From Agelas oroides (taxonomy: Eukaryota; Porifera; Demospongiae; Agelasida; Agelasidae): DNA of 64,000 bases. Within the stretch, counting starts at the first letter, position 1; each line of letters starts with the position of its first letter. A program made the translations under genes and the position numbers. The notes under the pieces were generated by a model. That model was given only the letters and a program-made list of their open reading frames with translations, did not search any database and had not been told where the DNA came from. Positions 13,001 to 28,000 of this stretch are shown one piece after another. The stretch spans positions 13,552,543 through 13,616,542 of the forward strand of contig OX422183.1 in assembly GCA_949130485.1 (NCBI GenBank), written 5' to 3'.

Positions 13001-16000
13001 ATAGATATAATGCTTCTTGTCATTCCATAAAGAAACACTAAAATTAGCTCTTAAATACATTATCTGCTACTTTCATAATGTGCTACAAATTCAATAGCAT
13101 TATTTATCTTCCTATAATGTTATATAACTTGTGAACTGCAGATGTGAATGAATGTACTAGAGGTACTGATAGCTGCCATGGCAATGCAACTTGCCACAAC
13201 ACTCAAGGAAGTTACACCTGCTCTTGCAACACTGGATACACAGGCAATGGGTTTTCTTGCACAGGTAAGTGCTATTACCAACACTCTCTTCTCTTTCATT
13301 TCTATTGATGCCAGTGGGCATCATTTGACTTTGAACTTGCAGAACGAGTATGACAGGAGCCAGAGGTGGGTAGGTATTACCCTCTGGGTGACAGTACATG
13401 TCAACTGTTGTGCTTTGTGGTAAGAGGCAGGACTAAAATCACCATACAATATTTAGTACTGTAATCTCTCAAAAATACACCCATGGGCGATGAACTTAAG
13501 TGGCTCCTCAAAGAGGGGGGTGGGCGTATTTTCGAGAGTTGTGATATTTCTCTCGAAAATACACCCACCTCACACGCAGTTAGTCTAGCACTATTAATAT
13601 ACGCAAGCAGTGATTCTGCAATGCCACTTTTGTCATGCACTTGCTTATGCAATAACAGCAAATGGTGTCTGCCTTCATTTTGTTAGTCCCTCCTCTTGCA
13701 CACTGCTGCTTCTTTGGTGCTTCTCACTTACATAACCACATGTACTGAGGCATAAATAGGTGGGCATACTTTCGAGAGAAAAGCACCCTTTGCAACCAAC
13801 AACTTCGTTCAAAAAAGGGGGGTGGGCTTATTTTCGAGGGTGGGCCTATTTTCGAGAGATTACGGTACTCACATAATTATTTTCTATTTCTATATGCAAC
13901 TTGCAGATATTAATGAATGTACTGAAGGTACTGATAGCTGCCATCATAATGCAAGTTGCAGCAACACTCAAGGGAATTACACCTGCTCTTGCAACAATGG
14001 ATACACAGGTGATGGGATTTCTTGCAGAGGTAAGTGCAGCTATTTACAACACACACACTATATTCCCTTCCCTCAGTTAAAGGAGTTTTTCAGCAACAAA
14101 GGAGATTGTCACTGCAACTACTACCATTCAGATATTAATTACACTTTCCTGCACTAATATATTGTTCTGCTTAGAGTGAATATCTGTTTCAGTGTACTTG
14201 CTCACACTTGGTGCATGTTTCACACTGAAACTCATGAATAGCAAAAAAAATTTAGCACATGAAGTTTAAGTACACCTGACAAGTTTGTGTGTATTAAACC
14301 TACAGCACTGTTGTTCAGCAATGTCAAGGCCACGTATGTAAAGAAGATAAACCCTCATGAACCAATATTCATCACTTTGGAATTCTAAGCAGTGACCCTG
14401 TGCTTCTCCTTAGTTAGCTATCTACAAGATATCTCTGTTACACTCAAGAACAATACATATAATAATTATGCATAAGTAGTGTTTTTTGGCAGTCCATTAA
14501 TAGCCATAGATTCTTGAATGTACAACATTTTCTGCTGTTGCAGATCGCATTCATTTATGTCTTACACATTTAGCACTCACATTTAGCACTCACATTATAT
14601 ATTTTTTGCCAGAATTAGAGCTCCTACAAGATCAGAGTTGCATTTTCCTAGCCCATTTGTGCAATGAGGGAGAAAATTGGCCAACCCAGTGCCAACCAAA
14701 GCATTTCTACCGCCAAGCCTATAGAAGCAATCATAATTATGCATGTCACACTTTAGGTGACCCCATCCACCTCCTCCTCTCCCACCCCTTCTGCTCATGC
14801 AAAACTTAAACATTTTTTGGTGGAGATAAATTTTCCAAGCTAAGCTACACGTGAGAAGATGCAAGTGTTCCTGTTTGCACCAGTGCAAGAAGCATTATTA
14901 ATGCATTAATATTAATGCATTAATTTTGTATTTTTGTATTTCAGGTAAGGACAGACATACGCATTAATGTGGCAAAATCCATGCATTTTTTATATTAGCA
15001 TTAGCATTAGGAACATCTGTTTTGACTTCTCCTTGCCAGGTAAGCTATAGCTGAGTTCATTCTGTCACACCTCATGTTACACTATTTTCCTCACAGCTGC
15101 CAAATCTACCTGCACAGCCCTGCAAAGACTGTCAGAAAGTGCAAATTACCTGAACTGCAGCAGAAATGATCAGTGTGACACAGTCCACTGCAGTGTTATA
15201 GATTCCGTTGTCTCAAATCATCTACACCTTGTAAACTTCACAATTTTGCCTTGTAACCTGCAACCAGCAATGTGGCTGACTGGCAGTGACCTATCAGGTA
15301 GTTTAGTGCTGAACTATGTGCTCAGCCAGTCACAGAATATTTCACTGATCAAGGGATTTGTCACATTGAATGTTTCCGTGTTGCAGCTGATCAATGCGAT
15401 AGGATTTGAGGTCAGTGTTCTATACAATGAGTGCATGTACTTAAGTGATTGTACTGCAATAGATATCTGAGCCATAATGTCATAGCAAAATCAGATCAGA
15501 GTTTGGCACTAATAACAACATTTGTAGGAAGTACACCTATGTGCTTTATAGTCACAAATCTAAATCATGCTGCGGTTATATACAATATTATGATACAAGA
15601 ATGCAATCGGTTGTATTTGTTTACAGTGTCCTTGTTACATTGTACATCCTGCTGTATTTGTGGGCAGACTGGTTGCGTCTTTGCCTACAGCGGCAAACAG
15701 TCTGATGGATGTTCTAAAGGTTTAATGCACACTCTCATCAGTGAGTGCATGGTATCGCTCTATTTTGTTATAGATCAATCTTATTGTGAATCCCGGTAAA
15801 ATAAAACTGTTGTGCCCTACACACGAATCCCTATTGACACCTCAAGCTGTTCAAGTGAGTGAATCATTAATTCTTAATGTTGGGTAGAGACATTTCCAGT
15901 GAGAGACACAGCTGTATGAATTATTGTGAGGGATTTGTTTGCTTGCAAAAATCAGGAAGACTGTATACCGTATACATACTTGCTAATGCATGTGTGTTGC

Positions 16001-19000
16001 CATGCATGTTGGGCCCAATCTTGTTTTGTGCCAGTATGTGCACATGCTGAGTGCATAAGTAGCTCTGGATTGTCTTGTATGTGGAAGGCTGTAGAGTGAT
16101 ATTCGAAGTGCATAAAATATGCGCTATGCTGTGAGAAACTAGTGTGTTGTTAGTGAAGCAATAATTTAGTGGTTGTAAATAGGCTGATGTGGCATGTAGT
16201 GGATTGTGGTATGTGTGTGTGGTTGTTAAAATGATAAAATGATACAAGATGTAAGGATGGTGAAAATTGTGGTGTGATTCCTACCTTGTTGGTTGATATT
16301 TGGAGATTCTATACCTATGTGCACTTACCTTCATTTGAAAACTTTTTTCCACTTGTTATTGTCAGTTTGTTATTTATTTGTTTAGGGAGCGGAGGGGAGT
16401 CTAATTGCACTGTGTCTTTAAACATGGTGCTGTAATGCCTTTATTTTACAGAATTAATACATACCTGCTCCTCCTCGAGGCACACTATATCCCTATTGTG
16501 AATATATAGTACCTTCGTGGTACTAAAACACCAGCATGGCAAAATTTTATACACCCCTAGTCCTATTATCAGCTAACTAATTGGTATATTGTACATAAAT
16601 TTTATGCTTAGCTACGTACCTGCTTCTCCTGGAAGCAAAATGGCGTGTAGTTGGGAGCACTTTGAAATCATCAAACAAGGTTTGAGTTCTCCAAGGATGC
16701 TTTGTGGTGAGTGCAATACCTAGTAATACATTACATGATGCTTCTTTGCAATTGTAATAGCTCCAGTCATTACTGAGCTAGCCTGGCTGAAAAAAGAAAA
16801 AAGAAAAAGTAGATAAATGATTTGCCATTGATGCAAATTTTATTACAGTAGTGCATGGCTAGAGAACTTTGACAATCATGTTAAAGACAGAAAGGCAAGT
16901 ACCAGCCTTTATTCCCAGGCCAATTTTTCCACCCACTTTGATCATGTGATCATGTCTAGGATATAGAAAGCTAAGCATTCTGTAGCTACCAAACTTTCTA
17001 AGAATGTACCATTCCTCCCAACATGCACCTCTCATCTAGATACCTGCACAAGAAGACCCTTTGTATAGTAATAACAAAAGCTTAGTTTAAAGGTATGCAT
17101 CAAGATAGGAGCGCATTTATTACGCCAGTGAAGGAGCATGTAGCTAACAGGAAAATTCTAACATGGTGTCTTATTGCTAATTTTAGTAACAACCAAACTG
17201 GACTAGCTATCTGTACCTGAGGCTGTGAATCACAAAGTATGATATATAAATATTCTACCAATGTGAGCTATGGACAGGCATAATTGAAAATCAGATCTAT
17301 TTTTCTGTTTCTCAGTGAGTATAGACATGCAATCAGTGTTCTTGCTAGGCCTTTTTAGAGTAGTACACACTACTTAGTGAGCACCAGGGCACAACTTGAT
17401 TAGCTCCTGAAAACACTTGTGCACCTCAAATGGCAATTATGCTATTTACAGTGCCATTCGTGATGTATGCAGTAGCTACCGGTACTCCATGACCCACAAA
17501 CAAAAATGGCTGCTCCATCAAAAGGACATGTCTGAAGATCTGCTTTCGAATTAGTCAAACTGGGCCATTAGGAACCATACCAATGTTTACATGAGTAACA
17601 GATCAATAACATTGTTGGAGAGCATCACTGAAGTGTTAGACCAGTAAGTCACTAAACTGGGTTTAAACTCATGGGTTAACAGCCACTTCAAATCCTTTTC
17701 ATTGCTATTTTGTAACCCTACAGGTACAGCTCAGATTATGATCATCTCCAACAGTGCTACCATCACTGCTGGCAGCACAGAAGTGTTTATGTGTGTTGCA
17801 TCTGGCTACCCATTACCGTCTCTTTCTTGGAAAAGAGGTGGTACCTCCCTGAGGAATGGCTCCAAGTTTACCATCTATGAAGAGCTGTTGACTATGATTG
17901 GGATGACCTCTGTCCAGTCCACCTTGGAGATCAGCAGTGTGGAACCAGATGATGCTGCACGATATACCTGTGTTGCAAACAACACTATCGGATCAGCCAC
18001 TGCCAACTTCAGTTTGACTGTGAACCGTATGTGCTCTTGAGATATGTTTTATTGCTAAATAGGATTTTAATGATCAAATCAAACATCCCTTTTTTTGATA
18101 TGGTCTCTAGTGCAGGTGTTATTCAGCTAAGGCAGGTTTTTTTTTACATGCGAGAATAAATTACAAGTAATACTAATGTTGGCAGTAGGGTATAAGTAGA
18201 CTTAACTCACTTGCACTAGTGTATTTAATAATACTTAAGTACATAAGCAAAAACACTTTGGGAGCATTCTTTTTGGCAGTATGTGAATCCCAGAAAGTTG
18301 GTAATACAATCCTGGCAACAATCCTGGCAACAGCAACAGGTCTAGTATGTCATGAGAGTGTCGACAAAACATTACTCTGCATTTTTAAGCTGCCTCAAGT
18401 AGCTAACTAAGTATTAGGCATGACAGACTAGGCTGTGTTCTCAAAAACAACAGAGGTCAGCAGAAGATCAGACTTAGCCTGTGTGTAGAACCCCAGTCAT
18501 ACTAGTAGAACCTATAGGTAGGGAAAATGTCTCCATTGTGTGGCATCCGTTCATTACAAGCTGTTCTCTTCATTCATGACAACCTCTTTGCGAGGTAAGA
18601 CATTCTGGTAGCAGACTACCAATACAGCACAGCCACAATGAGCTACAAATCACTTGGACACTTCAGTGAAGTGCGCACTTAGCTACTGGCTTGCTGCACT
18701 AAAGCACATCCCATGCCTCCACAGCGCTTTTGATGGCAACGGTGCTTCCTTACAACACTGACCGATGTCTCTCAATAGGCTTTGCACGGTGTTATTAGCT
18801 CTTACACAACTCAGATACAGATACACAATAGTAGCATGGCCATCTTCTGCCCAGCAAGTTGGCTGCCTGTGTTCATCATCTCGCCTCTATACGGCTTCAA
18901 TTACCACCAATTAGCACCCACCATAGGTCTTAGACATACAGTGTTCATGCACTAGCAAGTTAGCTTCACTTCACTCTACATGCAATGGCTATGCTTATTC

Positions 19001-22000
19001 TTAGAAGTTGGATTTGTGCAACTAACTCCGATTCCCTGTTCCCTGCTCCAATTTTGCCCTAATCTAGTAAGGCTTCCACACTGTGTGTAGCTAGTGGGTT
19101 AGCTTATTGACATATTTATGGCAGGACAAGCTGATTTGTCCACCTGCATTCAAACCACCTGCATTCAAGTCACCATTTTCTTTCCACGTGGGGTGCGGTT
19201 AGGCTCAAAGAATAAATAAAAGGCTGGAATTTAAATATAGCTGAAGCCTTTTGGCAACGCTGCTCATTTAGCTTCTCTTGTGGTTCTCTGCTCAGTAACC
19301 CAAGTGGCTTACTGGTAAGGGTGTCTGACTACTATTCAGAAGGTTTGGAGTTTGAAACTCAGCTGATTCTGGGTTTTTATTCCTTTTGTACTCTTTCAGC
19401 ACTTCCATTGGGCTGAAATAGTGAACTGGACTGGTGGACTGATGCTAAAAATCATTTTCATGCTTTTGTAACACTTTCACTCACTTGTAGGGTTGTACGA
19501 GGCAGTAAAGTGACCCCCAAAATAGCTTTCTTCTTCCACAGAGTGATTTTGATACAAAGTTAACAATTTTCCAATGTTTAATCTTGACTTCATTTCTAAA
19601 ATTTGTTAGGGGAGTAGAGAGCAAAAGTTGCGTGCTAGGGGAGCAATGCCCTATGTTGTTGCACTTAAACATTTTTGACACTTGAGATTTGCATGTGGCT
19701 TGTTAGAAGAAAGGAACAAATATTGCTGCTGGTTACTTGATCAGCTTGCTCAGCTCATTATTATACACTTGAATGTTACAGTGTACGTACAGTATGTTAT
19801 TATGGTATAATGACATATGAACAGCTCACCAAACTGTTAACATCATCTGTGATCCTAGAAGATTGGTTTAAACATCTGGAAGGAGAAAGCCATTACACAC
19901 TGGGTACGAAGATCTTCACTAATACCATAAGCCTAGCGAGTTATTTGGTTCGAGACCATGCAGAAAAAGGCTACAGGTATCCACTCAACAGGCAAGGGAG
20001 TCTCCTTAGGAGGCATAAAAATGATTTCTGGTGCCGGCCCACCAGTCCAGTCCACTAGTCCAGTCCAGTGATTGTAGAAAACCCTTCCATCATGTATATT
20101 TAGCAGTAAACATGAATATTTGCATGCATTACCTTATACCCAGCCATAACCATCATCACAAGCATGCACACAAAGTCACCATACTGAGATTTTTGTGGAA
20201 AGTAGACAATGTAGGTTTTTTTCAGAAAGAGATAACTGGCTGCAATCCTTTATTTTAGCTAGATTAACATTCTGGCTGGTAAACAAAAACCATTTACTAT
20301 TTTATCAAAATTTGATTCCCTATTTAGAAATGTGAACTTGATTTTATGCAATTTGCATTAATGATCTTAGCTATATTTTGGAGGATCACAATCAGAAACC
20401 GGTTGAACATTGATGTTCACAAGCATTTGTGTTCAATGTAGTCAGAACAACCATTGTGAACCTAAACCAAAGAAGGGGAGAGCACTGTTCATTTGGGCTA
20501 ATAAACTAGCTAGCTAAATGTGAGTAATGATGAAACCCAGTTTGGGCAGTGATAAAACATATTTCGACTGAAAATGTCCAAAGGAAAAAAAATGCCTTAG
20601 AACTGACCTGAAAGGTTAAAAAAATTCCAAACTGTTTTGAGAAACATGTCCCCAATGACCCCCCCTCTCCCTTGAAAAAGCTTCTGTACTCACACAGATA
20701 GTATGGTACTCTAATACCATTGTTGGGTACTGCTAAAATTTTGCTGTTTAGACACTAGAACAGAATGGACCTTGTGCTAGAATCAGTTGCAAATTTAGAA
20801 TATATTTCTTCGTAGTTCTTCCACAGAGATTTCTCACATTTCTGCTGGGGCAATAGCTGGGAGTGTGCTTGCAGCCATGGCGATATTTCTTCTGTGCACT
20901 GGAGGTGCCATATTAGTAAACCTACAAAGAAGAAAGCAGCAAGCTAGGAAGGCTGAAATATCCAGGTACATTCCCAAGCTCCTTAAACATTAAACTTTCT
21001 TAACTATCAAGTCAAAAATGCACCCCAAGATACCTAAACAGTATTATCATAACACCTTTCTTAGGTGTTTAACACAATAGTCAACAGTATCCTTTAGGAA
21101 AGCCTGTTAGGTCTAGAATATACTGGGAGGTACACTGACTCCATTAAGATGTGGTCTAGCGGAACCCCTGATGTGGTGGTTGGAACTTTGAAGATAAGCT
21201 TAGATTGACTTTTTTTTTATTTTTAATTTTTTTACAATGATGGAGTTTAGTAGAGTTCTGTAGTTTCAGTAGCCGTGAGTAGTGCGTAATGCCTGCTTGT
21301 GAAAGCAAACTTGTGTCTAGAAGCAGCAGAAAGGCCACAGTGGCCAAGATTGTATTTGTTGAGTAGGCCCAGGTCTCGTGGCCGTATGCCTAGCCTAGTT
21401 GGTGACCGTGGCCAGGTGCTTTGAGTACTGGGCGGGGCTTTAAGGTGAATGTGAGTTTCATTGATGAAGTAGATGCACCATGCTAATAACCAACATTTTA
21501 TGTCCAGTGATACCTCTGCCCTGTGTATTAACTTACATTATAATCCTTTATCTCACATCTTGGGCTGGGTGTGATATTCTAGCTTTTGTTATGGAAGCCC
21601 ATGTCTCTACCGTAACAATACCAGTGGTATGTATTGGCATAATTATCCGAAAAAGCGCACTTTCTCTACTTACATAATTATGGCCATGGTAAACTTTCAT
21701 GACAATTCATGATACACAGCCAAAATAGAAATGCTAATTAAATATTACCTACCAGTTTACAAAATTACTACCTTTAGGTGTGTGACAGGTGCAAAAGCAA
21801 TAGTTATTAGTTTCTGCAATAAAGCTTAGCTCACAACTTAGTGTACATTCCCTTACTGTAGCCAGGCTCCTGTAAGAGTGATAGCTTTGTCCTGAAAATT
21901 CAGAGGTCCTCCTATTTTTGTACATGTACAGTAAAGTAGTATAGGGAAGGGGCATGCCCCCAGACCCCCTAGATCATATGGCCTTACACACGCATTCATC

Positions 22001-25000
22001 ACTCACCTCCCCTAATCTGAAGCATCTTCTGCCGCCACTGATTTTAATAATACTGGCCGATCTCCTCTGGTCACTCAGAATATTGTAGGACTATCACATT
22101 TTTACTATCTACTAGCAGCTGGAGTTCAAGGTTATTAGAATTTTGAAAAAATTAACCCCTTGGTTTTTCACTTAACATGAGGTGATACATACACAGATGC
22201 CCTATACAGAACAACATAACCATTTGTAGACAAAGGTTACTTGTGGGCATGGTAAACATGTTTGACAAAAGGGTTGTATGCCGAAATAGCTCTTGTGTTA
22301 ACTTGCCTACAAAACAGAAATCATCGTAGACACTGTGGGCTTAATTCCCTGCAAATTGCCACTAAATAGATCTAGCATGGCTGCTCACATATGTACTTGC
22401 TAAAACAGTATTTTATTATCTAGTTTTGAATCTTGCACTCTGTAGCTAATTGTGTTCTGATGCTCCATATGCACACATGCACATAGAGCCACAGTCTCAA
22501 ACCCAGACCCTCCTAAAAGAGTGTCTGGCGAATATAGTATGTCCTCGCACGATGGGCTAACTGTTGCTACAGATTCTGCTACAAGGTAAGACTTTGAAGT
22601 TGAATGCTGGGCTTCAGTAAATTCGAAGCATACTAAGTAGATCTGCACTGATGTGATGAGTAAAGTAAACATGCCAAATAATCATCATCTGATCATGTCA
22701 CTAAAATTCTGGGGAAGTACAAAAATGTTGTGCAATAGTTACAGACCCCCTTTTAAACTCCTAGATGCATTTAAACATCACACACACATACACATGTGCG
22801 CATGTGCATGCACACACACACACACACAATACCAATGCAAATTTGTACATGCACAAACGTGCATCTCTGCATTGGCCTTGTACACATATTTAGGACTGAT
22901 GAGATGGACACAAGAAATCAGTACATTGGTGAGCAAACAAAATCTTTCAATTAGGCGTCGCCTATATATACAAAGTTTTAATTAATTCTAGCATTATACT
23001 AACAACCTTTCCTTCACTGTGATGTCTTAGCCTTGGGTGGTCACATGTTTGAGTTGCACCCACAGTAGAGAATGCTGCCCTTGAATAGATGAATCAGAAT
23101 CATCTCTTGTCTGTTGAAATAATCTATACAGTAAACATTCATGCATTGTTAGTCTTATGCCACATATATAATATAGAGTAGATTTCATATTTTAATTTTT
23201 ACTGTACTGTATATCCATGCATTCATACATGTGTGCCCAAGTTCAAGGAAGTCAGGTGATTCATGAGCCACACACAGATGTGCCAAAGTTAATCATCTCA
23301 AAAAATTCTATCCGTCTGCTGAATGTTGTTGGCCAAGGTATTTGATCTAAGATGAGTTTTTGCTTATATTGTTAACAAAGCAGACTTGATATGTTTAGTT
23401 CACCTGTTCTGCTGACATTATTATGTGATCACGATGGTGGCAGGAGTGTAAGTCAATGTGGTGTGTGGTGCGGGATGTAATTGTTTGACATATTAACATG
23501 CTAACTGTTTGCAGTGGTACTTGCATATCTTGGGGTCAATATGTATAATCATACCAATTGCTTTGGTGTGAAGAGTATGAGTGAGCAACATGTAGCTATG
23601 TAGGTATGAAGATTCCTGCATATACTCCAGGTGAATTTGGAGTTGTCTACAGGGCTCACTTGGTGAAATCTTTTCAACAACAACCAGATATTGTGGCTGT
23701 GAAGACTCTGAAAGGTTAGCTAGATATAAAGCAAATGAGCAAACTACTACATAGGATTAGTATTAGTAGGGTGCATGGAACTTACAAACTGTCTTGAAAA
23801 GCTTGAAAATCTGATTATCAATGAATCCACAACATTTGCTCAGTTTCTGTATTGTAAGCCAGCCCTATAAGATATTTGTGAAGTGTGCTAAAGGTTATTG
23901 CATCTTGGAATGTAGAATGAATGTTGCACTGAGATCTGCAACATTTTGACGTTGTACTTTGTGGCTTCTCCCTTTACAACGCTATTTGTTCAAGCACCGA
24001 CATTAGTACAGGTAGTCTAGTAATAAGGGTCCAGTAATAAGGTAAGGTAAAGGTTCTACACACTGAAGCAAGCAGCTGTCAAAACATAGATGGTGTGGCT
24101 GTGATAACATCGATCGAATGGTACAAGTAAAACGCCTCTTCTCTCCAGCAGTGAAGCGACTAGCAGCAGCCAACATGAAAACAGTTTTACAAAGCTGCGA
24201 CTAACACGCTTACTGTGTGGCTACCTCGGAGATGGTCCCACCCCTTGCATCTCACCTCTTCCTGTCCAGAGCAATAATAACCCTTGGGGCGTACCCCCGA
24301 GGTTGTTGAAAGCTGTAATCATCGTTGTAGGGTATATTGAGCAGCTGTTGAAGCATAGTTGTCAGCAATTATACCACATGGAGTAAATTTTGCAAGTAAT
24401 TTCAGGAGCTAAGACTTAATGATTGCAAGCTCTATAAGGAGTGAGTGTAACAAATTAATGACTATTTTACAGCTATATAAGAGAATTTTGATATTAAAAT
24501 TATGGATTGCCACATTACATGTCAACTATACTGGTCCGTTATTTTCTGTTTCTAACAGGTTTCTTTGACCAGAAGACTGCTGCAGATATGGTGAAAGAGA
24601 GTCTAAAAATGGAGGGTTTTGAACATCCTCATGTCCTCAATATCATCGGAGTGTGCATGGATGCTGGCCCTGCTCCCTATATCATTATGCCTTTCATTGA
24701 AAATGGCAGTTTACTTGACTACATCAAGAGGGAAAAAAATAAGCTGGTGGTACTCAATGACACAGACAATGAGCTGGCAAGCCTATACTAATGCATACAG
24801 TATATAACTCTAGTCTTATGCTAGCAATTTCTACAGGCAGTTATCAATAGGGTATCATGATCAGCCTAATTTGATTTTTGCTTTTATCCTGACATACCAT
24901 ACTAATTGGTGAAGGCTATAGTATTGTTAACCACAGATAATATCAATTTCATGCAGTCAGTGGATTACTTCAATTTAAATCTCCATTCAAATTGATGTCC

Positions 25001-28000
25001 ACTTATTTTATGTTTCTCTTCCTTAACTAAAGGTCATCGTGGCACAAAAACGACTAGCAGACATGTGCATTCAAATTGCCAAGGGGATGGAGTATCTTGC
25101 TGAGAAAAGGATTGTACACCGAGATCTTGCAGCTCGCAACTGCATGTAAGCATGTCACTGGTTAGATTTATTTGCCAAATAGCATGAAAGGTAAGTAGGG
25201 ATCATGAAAAATGAATGACATACGTAGAAATAAAAAAGGGATCTTGGGAATGTGCGTACAAGACAATCAGACATAAGAAACAATCACTTATATTAAAATT
25301 GACCTTGCTAATTAATCAACCAAAACCCTAATGATCTACTTGAGTCAATTTATCAAAATTAAGAAAAACATAGCCACTCCCATTTGTGATTTAGCAGTTA
25401 CAACTTATGACAGCTTAAGGTATAAAAGCACCCAGGTAATCAAATTTGAATGGTAACTGTTTAAATTTCATCCCAAGGTAATCTGATTAAAGATGACAGG
25501 CCAGAGGAAGCACTGTATCTCAAATCTGAGTGCGTATTGGTTAGTGCCATGGTGCACCTACCCCAGGAATGAAACTTTCATTTACTAAAAAAGTGGGGGA
25601 AAGTGGTGCTAGACAATACAAGCCTTAAAAAAACATTGTTTTGAGTTAGACTTTACAGTTTAGATGTTATTGGGGTGAGCCTGAGCAAGCCCCACACTAG
25701 CGTGCTCCACGAGAAAACATGATCTGACCAGTCGACCAACCAACCGACCGTGTCCGTCCAAGTCACGTGTGTGCCAAAGACGTAACAATGTGCATGATGG
25801 ATTGCGAATGAGGGCAAGTAAGCATGCTGTAGGGAAGTGGCAGTGCTAGTGTGTAGACGTAACAAGCAAATTTGTTTGCAGAATGCAGAGGGTAGCAGAG
25901 TTTTCTCTCAAGCATGACAGATGAGCTGTCTGCTCAAAGGTAGCATGCCATAAAAAAAATTGCTGCATAGAGGGTTAACAGACACGGATTGAGCAGAAAT
26001 TTGTAGTTAATTTTCAGTTTAATTAATGAATCAACTTAATCAGTTTTATTATATTAACAATAATTATTTTCCACAGGATTGATGCCCACTTTGTCATCAA
26101 AGTAGCAGACTTTGGACTCTCTGAAAACATGTATTCAAAAACCTATTTCAGACAGGGGAAGGACCAAGCTACCAAGTTACCAGTGAAGTGGTTGGCTCTA
26201 GAAGCTTTGACGGAGGGAATTTTCTCTGAGAAGTCAGATGTGGTAAGCTATGTTACCAGGATGTGGTTTAGCATTGCAATGAGGGTGTCAAACGTGACTG
26301 CTTTACATGTGTGAGTGTTTTGAATCTAGACCTCCTCATTAAACTTGAGTGTTAGTTTAGGTCAGCATGAATTGCCTATGAACTCTTCTACCATGCACCT
26401 ATTGTATATTAGGATTAGTTTGCAGTAAATATTATTGCCGAGCGCCTTAGCGCATGCAAGGCTACTAATCATGCAGTGTAGTCAGTTCGCGTTTGTATGT
26501 ATATATATATATATATATCCGTCACACTTTAATTGCATGGGCGCGGTTTCTGTGGTCTCGTCCCCAGACTACTAGCCACGTGGTACTGGTCCAACGAGGA
26601 GGCGATCGACGTGTGAAGAAGATCGTGCGAGAGCCAAAATGGAGCAGGAGCAGTTCAAGCGTGATCATGCTAGAGAGCGAAAACGGAAACAAAGGGACAC
26701 TGCATCAGAAGAGAGTAAGGCAAAGGAGAAAGAGTCTGACAGGTTGAGGAAGAAGCGATGTATACAGGGAGAGTGTAGTGGACATACGTTTAGTTTGGAG
26801 ACTCACACGACACTTCGCTCACTTCCTGAAACTCTTCAGACGACCGCTTTGCCATCTTCACCGTCCCCAGTACGTAGCACCTACACGCTACACGTGGTTA
26901 CAGCGGATATCTACTTGCATATTTCCGGATATTCTTCTGCGCGAGGCATACTCTGCGCATGCGTATTCCTAGTTATGCCTCAGACTTAATGTGCGTGGTT
27001 TATGGTGAACACAAACATTGTGCTTTCACTGAAGACTAGTCATGGGCTACATTTTGTATTTTGACATACGTACCAGGCCCTCCTCCTTCTCCTCACCAAA
27101 CAGTCACTGGAGATCAAACCCAAGGTGCCCTGGGTTGAGCTGCTAGTGTGTGACTGCTGAGCTACAGGTTTCACAATTTTCAGCTCAAGCCAGAGGCCCT
27201 GGGTTCAATTTGATGGTTTGACAGTTTGTCAGACAATGTTAATTGAAAATGGTTGCTGTACAAATCTACATTATAAATTATAATCATTTAATGTAGATAA
27301 CTGATGCAGTAAAAGTTGTGTGCACCCTTCACTTCAACAATTTAGATAAAATAGCCCCGCTTTCAGAAAGTTCCAGTGGCGGATCTAGGACCCTAAAAAG
27401 GCGGTTTCAGATTAGGTGGCACAAATGACGACTGCATGCGTAACTGTGCAGCATTAGCATGCAGGAGGTAGGGAATCTGGGGGAGACATTTAAAAAAAAA
27501 TAGATGCTCTGGTTTTGAGGCCATTGTCTCTCAAGAGTGTACAGGGGTATCTTTACAACACGGAGCAATTCCTGCCTGTCATTATACATACTGGTTCTAC
27601 ATCTGAGAGTGATGATAGCTAGTTTGAGAGTAGGGTGTCTGAATTGGTTCATGATCTGGTGCCCCTTACAGGTTCGTCCGAAGCTATTGAAGAAACGCTC
27701 AAATCGTGTGTAGATAGATTATCCTCACAAAGTGCAGAACATTTTTCACCTGCACAGTTTTCAGCTTTTTGGAGCATTCTTGTAGCATGTTGCTAGTTGA
27801 TTTTTGCTTTCTGGACTGAGTCACCATGTAGAATATGCACCAGTTCATGCACAAACCATCACCGTAACTTCCCTCAAAATTCTATCAAAGATCGTCATTT
27901 CTCTAATTATAATACAATGTTAGTAGATCTTATGATGCCTCCCTCCTCCTTGCACTTATAATAATGAAGTAAAGTCACTACTTAAGCACAAGTTATATAT

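Noticed and set aside
15449..15799. Longest open frame (116 codons) between Cys-domain and Ig exons of gene 1
   Set aside because: Mostly intronic; the true exon is a short piece in another frame supported by the gene 3 paralog.
19290..19365. Functional tRNA gene
   Set aside because: A and B boxes are degenerate and I see no complete cloverleaf; a SINE head fits better.
27372..27440. CAGTGGCGGATCTAGG as a hAT or CACTA end
   Set aside because: Only one end found; no matching inverted end or target duplication nearby.
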